From NCBI GenBank assembly GCA_028583415.1, contig CM053274.1, positions 88,117,902 to 88,181,901 of the forward strand: a stretch of 64,000 nucleotides of DNA. Direction: 5' to 3'. The DNA is from Protea cynaroides. Taxonomy: Eukaryota; Streptophyta; Magnoliopsida; Proteales; Proteaceae. A program made the position numbers and the translations under genes. This document shows, in pieces, positions 35,957 through 48,470 of this stretch. Below the pieces are notes generated by a model. It made no database searches, had not been told where the DNA came from, and was given only the letters and a program-made list of their open reading frames with translations. Positions within the stretch are counted from its first letter, which is position 1, and each line of letters begins with the position of its first letter.

Positions 35957-37560
35957 TCAAGCAGACCGGGATGACTCCATGGTCAGTTTGCCTCTAAGAG
36001 TAGAAAACCGTTGAGCCGCCAGAGGTTTCGTTAAGATATCTGTAAGCTGATCCTTAGTAGACAAGAGACGCACATCAGATTCTTTTGCATAGACTTTCTT
36101 ACGACAAAGTGAAAGTCTAAGGAACATGCTTGGTATGATCATGAAAGTGTGGATTTGCAAACAAGCAAGTTGCCCCCAAATTGTCACACCATAAGATTGG
36201 TAAGGTGGGAAGAGGAACTTGCAATTCACCTAGTAGTTGTTGCAACCAGGTGAGCTCGGCAACCGCGTTTGCTAGGCCACGGTATTCAAACTTAGTGCTG
36301 GAACGAGCAAGTGTTGTCTATTTCTTGGAGCTCCAAGATATAAGATTTGGCCCAAGATAGATGCAATATCCATTGGTTGATTGACGATCATCAGGGCAGC
36401 CAGCCCAGTCAGCATCAGAATACGCTTGTAATGTGAGATCCAATCCTGAGCAAAGTTGCATTCCAAAGTTGATGGTGTGTTTAAGATAGCAGAGAATGCG
36501 CTTTACAGCAGTCCAGTGGACCTTGGTGGGTTGGTGCATGTATTGACAAACCTTGTTGGCAGTATATCCAATCTCAAGCCGGGTGAGAGTGACATATTGC
36601 AGAGCCCCCACAATACTCCGATAAAGTGTGAAATCAGAGAAGGGTGTGCCAAACTGAACTAGCTGAATTCCAATGGCAGCTGGTGTAGAGAACCCTTTGG
36701 CCCCGTTGGTCTTGGCTCTCACTAGTAAGTCACTGATATACTTTTGCTGGCCAAGAAACAAATTGGCTGATTTGAAAGTCGCTTCGAGCCCCAGAAAGTA
36801 ATGTAAGGGACCAAGATCCCGTAATTTGAACAAATCGCTCAAAGCTATGGTGAACTGACGAAGCATTGAATCATTGCTTCCTATGATGATTATGTCATTG
36901 ACATAAACAAGGATGATCGTAGTGTGACTATCAACTATGCGAATAAATAGAGATGTATCAGACTGAGTATTGTAAAATCCCATTTGGTGGAGGCTCTTAC
37001 TGAGACGAGAGTACCAAGCCCAAGGAGCTTGTTTGAGGCCATAAAGTGTCTTGTGTAGATGGAAAACTGTTGTTGGTTGATTGGCATCAATGAAACCAGG
37101 GTGTTGAGCCATGTAGACCTCCTCTTCTAGATGCCCATGAAGAAAGACATTGTGAACATCTAACTGGCGAATGGACCAGCAACGATAGAGAGCTATGGTG
37201 AGGACAGACCAAATAGTAGTCGATTTAATAACAGGGTTAAATGTTTCACCATAGTTTAGTCCCTCAGTCTGGTTGTAATCCTTAGCCACTAAACAGGCTT
37301 TGAAGCGGTCCAAAGTACCATCGGGCTTTCATTTGATAGGAAAGACCCATTTGCAACCAATTACATTTTTGTTCAATGGTAAATTAATGAGGCTCCATGT
37401 GCCACTTTGGATAAGGGCATTAAATTCCACCATCATTGCGTCACGCTAGGGGCGAGATTTGTTGGCCTCTGTAAAACAAGTAGGCTCAATATGCTCACAA
37501 TTTAAAGGAATCAACGGGTGACGCGTTATAGCATACAGAACGTGATCAGGATATTCTTTT
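35957..37560 (-). pseudogene. Copia copy 2 reverse transcriptase and RNase H
   Basis: The RT frame at 37313-36318 shows KACLVAKDYNQTEGLNYGET, LYGLKQAPWAWYSRL, YFLGLEA and YSDADWAGCPD. The catalytic box reads YVNDI instead of YVDDI, so the first Asp of the active-site pair is replaced. RNase H follows in broken frames (36466-36272 and 36229-35957) ending KDQLTDILTKPL. An N-terminal part lies in another frame right of 37313, after a stop. The element cannot make an active polymerase. Confidence 0.85.
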
Positions 37561-37702
37561 GGCGTCCGGATGTGAGTACTATGCTACTAAGGAGCTGGAT
37601 GTAAGGTTGGTGGAAGAATAGAGGAGGGAGCCACTTCGAGGTTGGAGTCTACAGCAGCCAAAGTCGAAGTATCAATTGCAACAGCTTCTATAGTAGAGGT
37701 AT

Positions 37703-39001
37703 TCACTGTGGCCTAAGGTGTAGAGAGTGTGGCCGTTGCTTGTGCATCATCCTGATGGTGAACAAGTGGTGTGCTATTGGTCGGGTGATGGAAGCCCCAA
37801 GCCAGTTCTGATGAGGTGTTGGGATCAAGTCATTTAAAAAATCAATTTCATTAAAGAGTACATTGCGTGAAACATAAAACCAGCCAGTAGGTTGATGCAA
37901 ACACTTGTAACCCGTATGTGGGGCTGTAACCAAGAAAGATGCATTGCAAAGACTGTGGTTCCATCTTGTAGTGATTGTATGGTCTCAACAGCGAAAAATA
38001 AGAGCACCCAAAGACCTTCAACATGTTGTAGGCTAGCAGAGTCTTGAATAGAATTTCCCAGGGAGAGGGATTTGATGTGGGCATCCTGTTGATAAAAAAT
38101 ACAACAGATGTGAAAGCATCATCCCAATAAATAAGAGGGACCTTAGCATTACATAGAAGAGCCAACCCAGTTTCTACAATATGACAATGCTTCCTCTCAG
38201 CATGGCCATTCTGTTCATGGGAGTGTGGACAAGTGATTCGATGGAGAATACCATTAGTTTCAAGGAATTTAGAAACAGAACGGTACTCGCCACCCCAATC
38301 TGACTGCACAGCCTTAATTGATCGTTCAAAAAAATTTTCTACTTGTCGTTTAGAAGATTGAAAAATTGGGTAAACATCAGATTTTTATACCATGTGAAAA
38401 ATCCAAGAGTATTTACTGTAATTGTCAATGAAACTAACATAGTAATGAAAACAATTATGAGAGATAATAAGGGAGGGACTCCAAACATCCGACTGAATTA
38501 AATCCAAAGGACCAAGGGATTTAGATGTGGAAACTGTAAACGGTAGTTTATGGGACTTGCCGAGAGGGAAATAATTACAAAATGAAACTTTGGGACTGCC
38601 TGAAATCACCAATTTATTTGAGGAGATGATTTTCTTAATTATTTTAGGGGATAGTGCCCTAAACGCTGATGCCAAACGTCCATGGTAGTACATTCACCAA
38701 TAAAGGCTTTATGAGAGAAACGGTGTAGCGGAGCCAGCGAACCCATACTGAGACGATACAAACCACCATTAAAGGGTCCGCTGAGAAGGACCTTCCCTGA
38801 GGATCAATCCTTGATCATGCAAAAAGTTGGATGAAATTCAAATAATAAATTATTATCACGAGTTAGCCTGAAAATATTCAATAGACTCTTGGAAACAGAA
38901 GGGACATGAAGAATATTGTTCAGAACATGAAAACGGTTGTTCAGAACAAGAGAATGACAAGGATAAAATAATTTTGATTGTCCAATATGATGTATAGGCA
39001 T
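37703..39001 (-). pseudogene. Copia copy 2 pre-integrase and integrase
   Basis: The frame at 39001-38804 is the GAG-pre-integrase region. The frame at 38693-38385 has LGPLDLIQSDVWSPS (first catalytic Asp) and FIDNYSKYSWIF. The frame at 38309-37851 begins MQSDWGGEYRSV (second Asp) and has HEQNGHAERKHCHIVETGLA (Glu region) and FLGYSP. Stops and frameshifts separate the pieces. Confidence 0.8.
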
Positions 39002-39309
39002 AACTTATCCATTGTCGACCTGTACCTGATCTGCGCCGTGGTAATCAGACCGTAGAGAGAGAGAGAGAGTATTAATATCCACTGTGATATGATCTGTGGC
39101 TCCCGAGTCAGGATACCATGTATCCAGATGCGGTGAGACTATTGTTGCAACAATATGAGCTACGGACTGAGGAGCAGGTGGCTGAAAGTGTTATCAAAAT
39201 GATGATAACAACATAGGGCATCATGACCTATCTTACCGCAGACTTGGCATTGTGGTTTGTTGTGATAAGAGCTAAAGTTATTGTGATGAGAGTAAGATTG
39301 GCCACGGCC

Positions 39310-40064
39310 TCAACCTCGTTGAGAGGAAATATAGGAATGAGGCTGTCCGCGAGTTGTACGAGGACATGAGGAGGGCATCATGCTAATGTGTGTTTCATGA
39401 ACTGTGTTCAATTGATTATGTTGGTCGAGGCGGATTTCATGGCTAAGAAGAAGGCCATGTAAATCAGTTAGAGAGATTGAGTTCGACCTGGTAGATATTG
39501 CTGTGACGAAGGGGTCCCATTCAGGACTGAGACCAGCTAGGATGTGCAAAACTAAGTCCAACTCTAGTACTGGGTTAGCAACAACCACTAAATTGTCTGC
39601 TAATGTTTTCATCTTTTGAAAGTATGAAGCAGCAGAGAGACATTGCTTCTTTTCGGTTTGGAGCTGCAACCGGAGTTGCATAATCCATGATCTAGAGTAA
39701 TTGGCAAACAAACGCTCAAGGCTCTTCCAAAGATCAGCAGAGGTTGCGCAGTCGATTACCAGACCAAGAACTAATTCAGAGAGGGAGGAAAGCATCTAAC
39801 CCAAAAGAATTTGATCTTGACAATTCCAAGTTGCATATTCTGGATTGTCAATCATAGTGGACTTAGCAATGTCCGTAGAAGGTAAATAAGGGGTGGACTG
39901 AATCTTAGCCAGAGGACATGCCTTTGATCAGTCCAAATGCGCCATAAGGTTGTGACCTCTGATTGTAGGAAGAATTTGAGACTTCTAAAGCAAATAATTA
40001 TTCTGCTCAAGTCGGATTGTAATGATATGGTTGAATTTAAATGAAAGGGGAGAGAGAGCAACAT
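39310..40064 (-). pseudogene. Copia copy 2 gag
   Basis: Two frames (40064-39852 and 39795-39310) form a Copia gag of the UBN2 type, with LWKSLERLFANYSRSWIMQL, QKMKTLADNL and ILAGLSPEWDPFVTAI. A stop and frameshift near 39800-39850 split it. A zinc-knuckle-like CQVCG region follows at about 39250-39230. Confidence 0.75.
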
Positions 40065-41537
40065 CGCTTGCAGAGGGAGAGAGAGAAAAAGACATATTTG
40101 TTACTGGACGTGAGTCGAAATGCTTTGATACCATAAAATGATTTGAGTTACAGAATGTTTCATTGTGATGCTTTCAATGTATCCAGTGCTACTCTTTTAT
40201 AAACTTCTTATGTATATACATTTATAATTGTCTCCATAAAATCATGGATAAACTTAAGAGATTTGGTTAGGTAAATCCACGGATCCCAATCACATAGATT
40301 ATACAAGGAATGTTCTTAAGGGATTTAGTTAGGGGGGATCCCAATCATAGAGAGAGTATATGTCACACCCCAATTCCGACTGAACCAGAAGTGTGAGTGA
40401 ACCGTCTTCAAACCACGGCTCACACCAGGATCTCAATAAACCGTGTCAACAAACCATTCCAAGCAATCTAATATAATCAGAGAGTAATAAATAGCAACGG
40501 AATTAATAGATAAATGAACTAAGCTTTCTATTTGTAAATAAAATAATTATTCAATTATGCCATCATTCACAAACATAAGTAATAAATTATTACAATGTAT
40601 ATACCCAACGGAAGAAAAACAATTGTTTTTAAATAAACCATCCCTAAAGGAAAACACAGAATGAACACTCGCATAAGGCGTCATGCTCGTCCTCTACTGC
40701 CTGTGTGTCCATAGCAGCGACTGTACCGTATGCTGGGGCAGCCATAAAATCATCAACTGTATAACCTGCATCAAGATCTGAAAAAAGGGAATATATATTC
40801 GGGTGAGCTCACAACTTAGCTCAGTAAAGTACAAGACCAATGCAACATACAAAATGCATGAGATAACATTACAATTGGGTCAGGTATAACTTGCAAAAAT
40901 GCTATGGTAAGGTTTGGCGGCCACCGCACCTCCATGCACGAGAGTGTGAGCACACCCAACAGTCAGACTACAATCCACATTACTGTTGTTGCCCCACATC
41001 ACTCACTCCGGTATAGAGATAGAGCTAGAGTCTGGCGGTCAGACTACAATCCACACTACCGCGTCCCCCCCTGATACCCTACAACATATCAATACCTAAA
41101 CCCTTATTGACAAGGGCTTGCAAGTGGGTTTCGTTTCTAACCAGTCCTATATGTCAATATAGTATCTATGGCCCTACCCCAGCACAGCTCCCTACGACAT
41201 AGAGATAAGGCTCGAGTCTGGTGGGCAGGCTGAACCACAATCCCACGTCTTCCCCCTGATACCCTATTCGCACCAAGCCCGTTAAGGTAGACGGCGATAC
41301 AAAAAGGTGTTAGTGTGAGGATATATCCAGGGCTCCACTCCCCTTCACATTCCACACACTAACTTAAAACATACACATGCCTAAACAACAACATCCTAGC
41401 ATACAAATATGCATGAACAGATAATAATAATTTAAACAACTAAAATGGCATATGAAATGCACAAACATCAGACAATAAACACAGATACAAAAATAATCAC
41501 AACAGTTTACTGTTATTTGGTTAATTAGGGTTTGGGG

Positions 41538-43871
41538 TGTCACACCCCAAATTCTGATCCAACCAGAATGGTGTGAGTGAACCGTCATTGAACCAACGGT
41601 TCACACCAGGATCTCGAATAGGCCGTGTCCACCCATACAAACCAATTACACATAACCACAATCAGAATATAAACATACAGCGGAAGACTTTAAATAGAAT
41701 GAACCGAGTATCTATTGATAATTTAAATAAATATCCCATTATTCAAATTCAAAGATAAAATAATAATCTTTTACATCTCTTAATAACAAACAAAAATAAC
41801 TGAAATAAATAAATAAAACAAATCACAGGTACACGCAGAAAGGGCACTCGCATGAAGCGTCATGCTCGTCCTCTCCTGCCTATACGTCCAACACCGCAGC
41901 ACCACCATACGCCGGAGCGTTTACGTAACCGTCCACAGTATATCCTGCATCAACATCTAAAAACAATGTATATACAAAGGGTGAGCACACAACACGTCTC
42001 GGTAAGGCAATCGACAGTTTCACAAGATTATGCATGAGTAACAATCATTTTATCTTTGTGGTCCGGTTTTAAGTTTGCAATGTGCTATAGAAAGGTTTGG
42101 TGGCCCCCGCACCTCTATACACGAGTGTGTGGCGTCGCACAAGAATCACTCTACCACCAACCCACATGCACCCATCATGGAATAGAGATAGAGCTAAGGT
42201 ATACCCGCACCTCCCCCGATACTCTACCCATACCAGTACCTAAGCCCCTACCGGCCGGGGCTCGCAAACCGGGCTCGCAACTAACCAATCCTATATGTCA
42301 ACAATGTATGCTCTATCCCAGCACAGCCGTCTACGGCATAGAGATAGAGCTAGAGCGTGCAGGCCGGGCCGGAGACCTCCAAAACCTCACCTCCCCCTGA
42401 TACCCTATCCGCAACTAACCCACTAGGATAGAAACAATACGCAGGTAGACCCTATCCCAACACAACTCCCTACGGCATAGAGATAGAGCTAAAGCATCGT
42501 GGACAAGGCAGCGTCGACTCGAATCCTCGGTACCACCCGGCGATGGTCGGGACAACATCAATATCGGAGACCAACGTACCACGATCTTCCCCGATACCCC
42601 ACCCGTACCAAGCTTGTTAAGATAGAATACTACAAAGGTGTCAGTGTGAAGAGCGATCCCGGCCCATGCCCCACTCCACACACCAACGAAAAACAATCAC
42701 ATGCCTAACAATCACATCCTATGAATGCATGAACAATAATAATAATAATTGAAAGTAAAGGATGGCATGTGAATATGCACAAACATCACATCATAGATAT
42801 TCAATGATTAACAACGATTTACTGTCCATTGATTATTAGGTTTAGGTCAGATTCCCTTACCTGACGCTCGTTCGATTACTTGCTCCACGTCACAAGATCC
42901 AAACGACAAGTCACAGCGTCCTACATAATATTAGGGTTTCATGTTGGTCGGAAACCAACATGGTTACAAAATACCCTCACAGAGCTGACCGGTGGCATGT
43001 ACCGGTCGCAGCTCTGTGGAAAAGACTGGCGACCGGTATGGTCAGCCGGTCCCCCACAAACAACCTCCCGAGAGGTAGCGGTCGCAACATATCGGTCGCA
43101 CTATGTGCAACCGGTATAGTCGACCGGTATGTCTCCGGAAGACCATACATGGGTTCTTCGACTGCCGTCGATCATCCTCCATGGACCTTCAGGGTTTCTC
43201 CTATCCATCCTAAGTCTAGGCTTTGAGTTAGAGCTATCCCCAACTCATTCAAGTCTCGTTTCGATGAATATCATCTCGAAACTCGAATCTAGGGTTTGAC
43301 GGCAACTTAGGGTTTATTGGCCAATTTAGGGTTTTAGATCAATACCTACTTTGCATGGTATTGATCCACCCACACAACTATCATAGGGTAAGAAGAGAGA
43401 TTCAAACACTTACCGTTGACAGGCGTAGCGAGAGCTTCGTCAAACGGTAATGGCGGCACCTCCTTCTTCTTCCTAGCTCCTTCTCCTCTCCAAGCTCTTT
43501 CTCTTCTCTAGGGTTTGTGAGAGACAATGGAAAGGATTTGAGGGGTTTAAGGGTGTATTTATAGGCTAGAAATAGGGTTTAGTAACCCTACTAGGATTAG
43601 GAAACTTCTAGGATTCGAAATCGGAAAGCGGGACCCGTAGAGACCAATTTCCAAATTCCCGCACATAGTCGTGCAGGGCCATACCGGTCGACCGGTACCA
43701 TCATCCGGTACCATCGACCGGTATACCTAAAATCAGGTATATTGGTCGACTTCGGTCCGATTCCGTACCTGTTTGTTATCAGCTTGCCCCGTCTGGCTCG
43801 GTGATGATCGGAAGACCTGTCATGACACAAAACCAAGGTTTAGACCGGGTTTTCAGAGTGCGGGTCTTACA
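41538..43871 (-). repeat. Full LTR of the rearranged Gypsy element
   Basis: This 2334-bp LTR is the same family as the solo LTR at 20654-22981. Two purine tracts of the form AAATTTCTTTTAAGGGTGG lie beyond its right edge (43872-43897 and 43926-43951). The LTR could alternatively be taken to end at 43925, next to the second tract. Confidence 0.85.
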
Positions 43872-43937
43872 ACTCCACCACCCTTAAAAGAAATTTCGTC
43901 CCGAAATTTGCATGTAGGTACTACAACTCCCCCACCC

Positions 43938-45424
43938 TTAAAAGAAATTTTGGCCTCGAAATTTGAACGTACCTTGATCGTCAAAAAGGTTAGGGTACTC
44001 CTTTCTCATCGCGCTCTCTTCTTCCCAAGTAATTTCCTCCACATTTTGGCTTCGCCAATGCACCTTCACATAGTGGATATCCTTGGTTCGAAGTTGTTGA
44101 ACTTTTCGGCTCGAGAGCATTACAGGCACCACTTCGAAAGTTAAGTCTTCAGTCAAGTCTGGAGGATCAGCGCTCAAGATATGCGATGGATCTCTGACAT
44201 ACTTCTTCAGTAATGATACATGGAACACATTATGGACGCTAGACATAGATGGTGGTAGAGCCAATTGATACGCTACATTACCACGTCGATTCAATATCTC
44301 ATATGGTCCCACATACCTGGGGCATAGCTTCCCCTTCCTACCAAACCGTTTCAGACCTCGCACCGGTGACACCTTCAAGAACACTTTGTCACCCACTGCA
44401 AACTCCAGATCTCGACGTCGATTATCGGCATAGTCTTCTGTCGAACTTGAGCTGTCTTTATTCTCTCTTTGATCTGATCAATTACTCGGCAAGTTTCTTC
44501 AACAAACTCCGGTCCTACAATTCTTCTTTCCCCCACTTCATTCCATAACAGAGGTGTACGACATTTCCTCCCATAGAGAGCTTCATATGGGGCCATCTGA
44601 ATTGTAGCCTGATAACTATTGTTGTAAGCAAACTCGATAAGTGATAGCTTCTCATCCCAAGCTCCTTTGAAATCTAACGCACAAGCTCGAAGCATATCTT
44701 CCAAAATTTGAATGGTTCGCTCTGACTGTCCGTCCGTCTGAGGATGGAAAGCCATCTTGAACTTCAACTTTGTTCCCATAGCTTTCGTAATCCTTCCCGA
44801 ATTTCGATGTAAAACGGGGGTCTCGTCGGATACTATACTCTCTGGGAACGCCATGAAGTCCGACTATATTATCAACATATAACTTGGCCAGCTTCTCCAT
44901 GGTATACCGAGGTCTGACCGCAATAAATCGAGCTGTCTTGGTGAGCCGATCTACTATAACCCAAACTGCATCCACTGACCTTGGTGTCAAAGGTAGGCCA
45001 GTGACAAAATCCATGGTGATACAATCCCACTTCCATGCAGGTTCTGGTAACGGCTGTAGTAAACCTGCGGGTCTTTGTCTCTCCGCTTTAACTTGTTGAC
45101 AATTCAGACATTGAAATACGAAACGAGCTATATCAGCCTTCATACCCCTCCACCAATAGAGTCTTCTTAGATCATGGTACATCTTGGTACTTCCTGGATG
45201 TACCGAATATGGGGTGTAATGAGCTTCAGTCATAACTCGGCCTCTGATATCGCAGTCTTCGCTCTCAGGTATACATAACCGTCCACGATACTTGAGTACT
45301 TTGTCTGATTCCAAGGTGAAGTCAGGATTACACGTACCCTTCTCTAAGTCTTCCTGCACTGTCCTGAGATATGGATCCTGTAGGATTGCTACCTTGACTT
45401 CATCAATTAGGCTCGGTGAGATCT
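43938..45424 (-). pseudogene. Gypsy chromovirus integrase with chromodomain-like end, frameshifted
   Basis: Read on the minus strand, the fragment starts in the region linking RNase H to integrase (about 45424). Next are the HHCC finger (H-H and CLNC) and the catalytic core (MDFVTGLP, an RDPRFTS box, and the FHPQTDGQSERTIQ region). A C-terminal part (GDKVFLKVSPVRGLKRFGRK, KLCPRYVGPY) and a chromodomain-like VKVHWRSQNVEEITWE ending follow. Frames change near 44850 and 44400. The second catalytic Asp context reads RRDPRF. The chromodomain-like tail points to the Tekay/Del group. Gag, protease and RT are absent. Confidence 0.85.
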
Positions 45425-45718
45425 CGTGTACCTGTGATTTGTTTTATTTATTTCAGTTATTTTTGTTTGTTATTAAGAGATGTAAAAGATTATTATTTTA
45501 TCTTTGAATTTGAATAATGGGATATTTATTTAAATTATCAATAGATACTCGGTTCATTCTATTTAAAGTCTTCCGCTGTATATTTATATTCTGATTGTGG
45601 TTATGTGTAATTGGTTTGTATGGGTGGACACGGCCTATTCGAGATCTTGGTGTGAACCGTTGGTTCAATGACGGTTCACTCACACCATTCTGGTTGGATC
45701 AGAATTTGGGGTGTGACA
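45425..45718 (+). repeat. Inverted terminal LTR fragment of the rearranged Gypsy element
   Basis: Near-identical reverse complement of 41538-41835. A conceptual 61-codon frame present in both arms differs at one residue. The junction to pol sequence falls right after GGTACACG in the LTR. Confidence 0.88.
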
Positions 45719-45842
45719 TGGGGTCTTGTCCCTTACCTGACGCGTGATTGAAAGTCCGCTCTACGTCACAGGGTCTACTCACGTTGTCTACAGGTCCTAC
45801 ATGATCATACTCATAGGTTAGAATTAAATTATTAGGGTTACC

Positions 45843-48146
45843 TGTAAGACCCGTGTCAATCTAACCCGGTCTTACCACCTTGAACCAGGTTTACCCATCA
45901 TGGTTGAGTCAAATGGACCAAGGGCATGAAGGAGATCGAGATCTCAGGTATCAAATCGACCCAAAAACACTTAATTTGAAGGGAGGGTCGCATACCCAGC
46001 TAAGCAGGGTTGGACCTCCCAAAACAGAAAGTCAGACCCTCAGTTTTGAAGGGAGGGTCGGACAGCTTAGAACCCTAGGGTCGACGGGATCATCGACCCT
46101 CCCATCGACCCTCGGTTACCGTAGGAAATAGAATTAGGAAATTTCTTAATTTTTGATTGGGATTCTTTCCTAATCTCAAAGGGACTTATTTTAGGATGTT
46201 CCTACTCTATTTAAAGGACGTCCCTAAGCCACTTTCACTCTTTTCACAACCCTAATTGAATTGAGAGAAAGAGAAGAGAAGAAAAAGAAGAAGAAGAGAA
46301 ACAAGTAAGAGAATTAAACCAAAAGAGAAGAATTGCAGAGAAGGATTATTCTTCTCAGGTATGGATACTAATTCCATGAGTTTCTACAGACCTTAGGTTA
46401 GTTATTGGTGAGAGTGTGATCTCGGAGAAACCCAAACCATCAATCTATGGTTAGGTTTTCATGAAAAACCAAAGAAGAATGCATGAAAGCTATTTAGGTG
46501 GATGATTCATGGTTCTAGACCATGGAATGGATGTTGAATGGAATGTAGAAGCAAGCCATAGGACCCAAACACGAAGAATGGATAAAAAGAGGGAATTTGA
46601 CCAAAGTGCACCGAGGGTCGCACCGAGGGTCGATGACCATCCGACCCTAGGTGATCCTGACCATCGACCCTCAGTGTTCGGGAAGTTCAGAGTTAAGGGA
46701 GGGTCGCACCCAGGGTCGATCAGGACTCCGACCCTACCTCCGACCCTCAGTTAACAGAGTGATTTTTAAATCTGGAATTAATTCTAATTAAATTCTATCG
46801 ACTTTGTTAGGTCGTCTAGCAATATAATAACATTGTAAAGGTGATTCTAAAGCTTGAAAAAGTATCTTTTAGCAAGCTAAGGTGAGGAACCAGAACTCTA
46901 AACTAATTGGTTAATAACAAAACTATTTTCTATTTTCTTGAGTCCTATGTCATGCTTGATTCTATGAGAATATGTTTGTAATGTGCATACAACATGCCAT
47001 CCAATATTTCTATTACTTGTTCATGCATATTTACTTTATTGTTTATAACATGATGATGATGACGATGATAGGAATAGGCATGTGCTTGTACGTGTGTGGT
47101 TGATGTCCTTGATGCGAGCGAGTATCAGGGGGGTGTGATGAGAATGTCAATAAACGTTAACCTTTGGCGGGTCTCAACACTTTAGCTCTATCTCTAACTC
47201 AAGTCTTGTGCATTGGCATCGTCGTATCGTCATTACTTTAGCAGAACTATTATGTCGTAGAGTATCAGGGGAGGTGGTCTCGGTCCTTGTAGTCTCTGAC
47301 TCTACCGGGGGGCCTTAGCTCTATCTCTATGGACATTCTCAGAGATGCTGGGGTGAGGCCTTGGATACACTTTTGGCATTAGGATTGGTTAGTTGCGAGC
47401 CCAATTTGCAGCCCTCGCCAACAGGGGCTTACGTGTTGGTATGACAATATATAGCAATAAACGTTAACCTTTGTTATATAATGTTCATGGTTGGGTGCAT
47501 GTGAGTTGACGATAAACGTGATCTTCGGGTGACGTCACACACTTGTGTATAGAGGCGGGGTCAATAAACGCGACCTTTGACTACCTAAACTTTTCTATTG
47601 CATACTGCAAACTTTAAACCGGACCAAAGATATAAATTGATTGCATGCATATGTATTGTTGCATTGTTTTGTCTACTCACTGAGCCGTGATGTGTGCTCA
47701 CCCCTCGACGTCGAATATTTTTAGTTGATGATGCAGGTTATACCGTTGAAGATTATATGAATGCGTCTGCGTAGGGGAACGTGGCAGCAATGGAAGCTGG
47801 AGCTGAAATGGATACAAACGACTCCTCTTGCGAGTGCAACTCGTGTGTATTTTGATTAGATATTTTATAGGTTTTTTTATTTGGATTTATTAAGACATAT
47901 ATTTGGTATTTAAATATTTATGTCTCAGTTGAAACAGAATAAATTGTTATTTAAATTTTAATATCACATAGATTCTCAGTTCTTCTTATTATAAGACTTC
48001 CGCTATTGTGTATTTACTCTGATTATGATCACGGATGTGTGTAAGTTTAGATAACGCGGGGATAGCCTATTTGAGATCCTGGTTGAACCGTTGGTTTATT
48101 AGCGGTTCATCACACCATCTGAATAGTGCAGAATTGGGGTATGACA
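45843..48146 (+). mobile_element. Gypsy solo LTR (inner), plus orientation
   Basis: This 2304-bp LTR runs from TGTAAGACCCGTG to GGGTATGACA, with a 5-bp target duplication TTACC at 45838-45842 and 48147-48151. It is a different subfamily from the 20654 and 41538 copies but has the same kind of termini. It contains two clusters of GAGGGTCG / CGACCCTC units (about 45980-46110 and 46610-46750). Confidence 0.88.
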
Positions 48147-48189
48147 TTACCATTGGTCAGAACCAAGTTTGGCCAAGCAAACAGGCCTC

Positions 48190-48470
48190 GGTAAGCATAC
48201 CGGTCATAGTACCGGTCTCAATAGAGTGAGATTGGTATGTCTTGCGGTATATACCAGTCTCACTCTAAGCGAGACCGGTATGCGCCTGCGGTATATACCG
48301 CAGGCCCATACCGTAGGACATAATAGTCCAGCCAGTATGTCCTGCGGTATATATCGCAGGACCATACCGCTGGACTTAGGTCCAGCCGGTATGTCCGGTG
48401 GTATATACCGTAGGACCATACCGCAGGACTTATTGTCCAGCGGTTAGGTCCGGTGGTATAGGTCCGAGAG
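48190..48470. repeat. Palindromic tandem repeats in the outer Gypsy LTR
   Basis: About four imperfect units of roughly 60 bp, each with a perfect or near-perfect palindrome (CTGCGGTATATACCGCAG type) followed by GGACCATACCG and a GTCCAGC spacer. Together they can fold into several hairpins. Confidence 0.8.

Larger units (their letters stand above)
41538..45718 (-). mobile_element. Rearranged Gypsy (Tekay-like) element with inverted LTR ends
   Basis: The left part is a full LTR (41538-43871), followed by purine tracts and a pol fragment in minus orientation up to about 45424. The right end (45425-45718) is the last 294 bp of the same LTR in the opposite orientation. Both outer ends are therefore the same (U5) LTR terminus. 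The target duplication TGGGG flanks the whole unit (41533-41537 and 45719-45723), so it inserted in this form. The arms are nearly identical. Confidence 0.85.
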
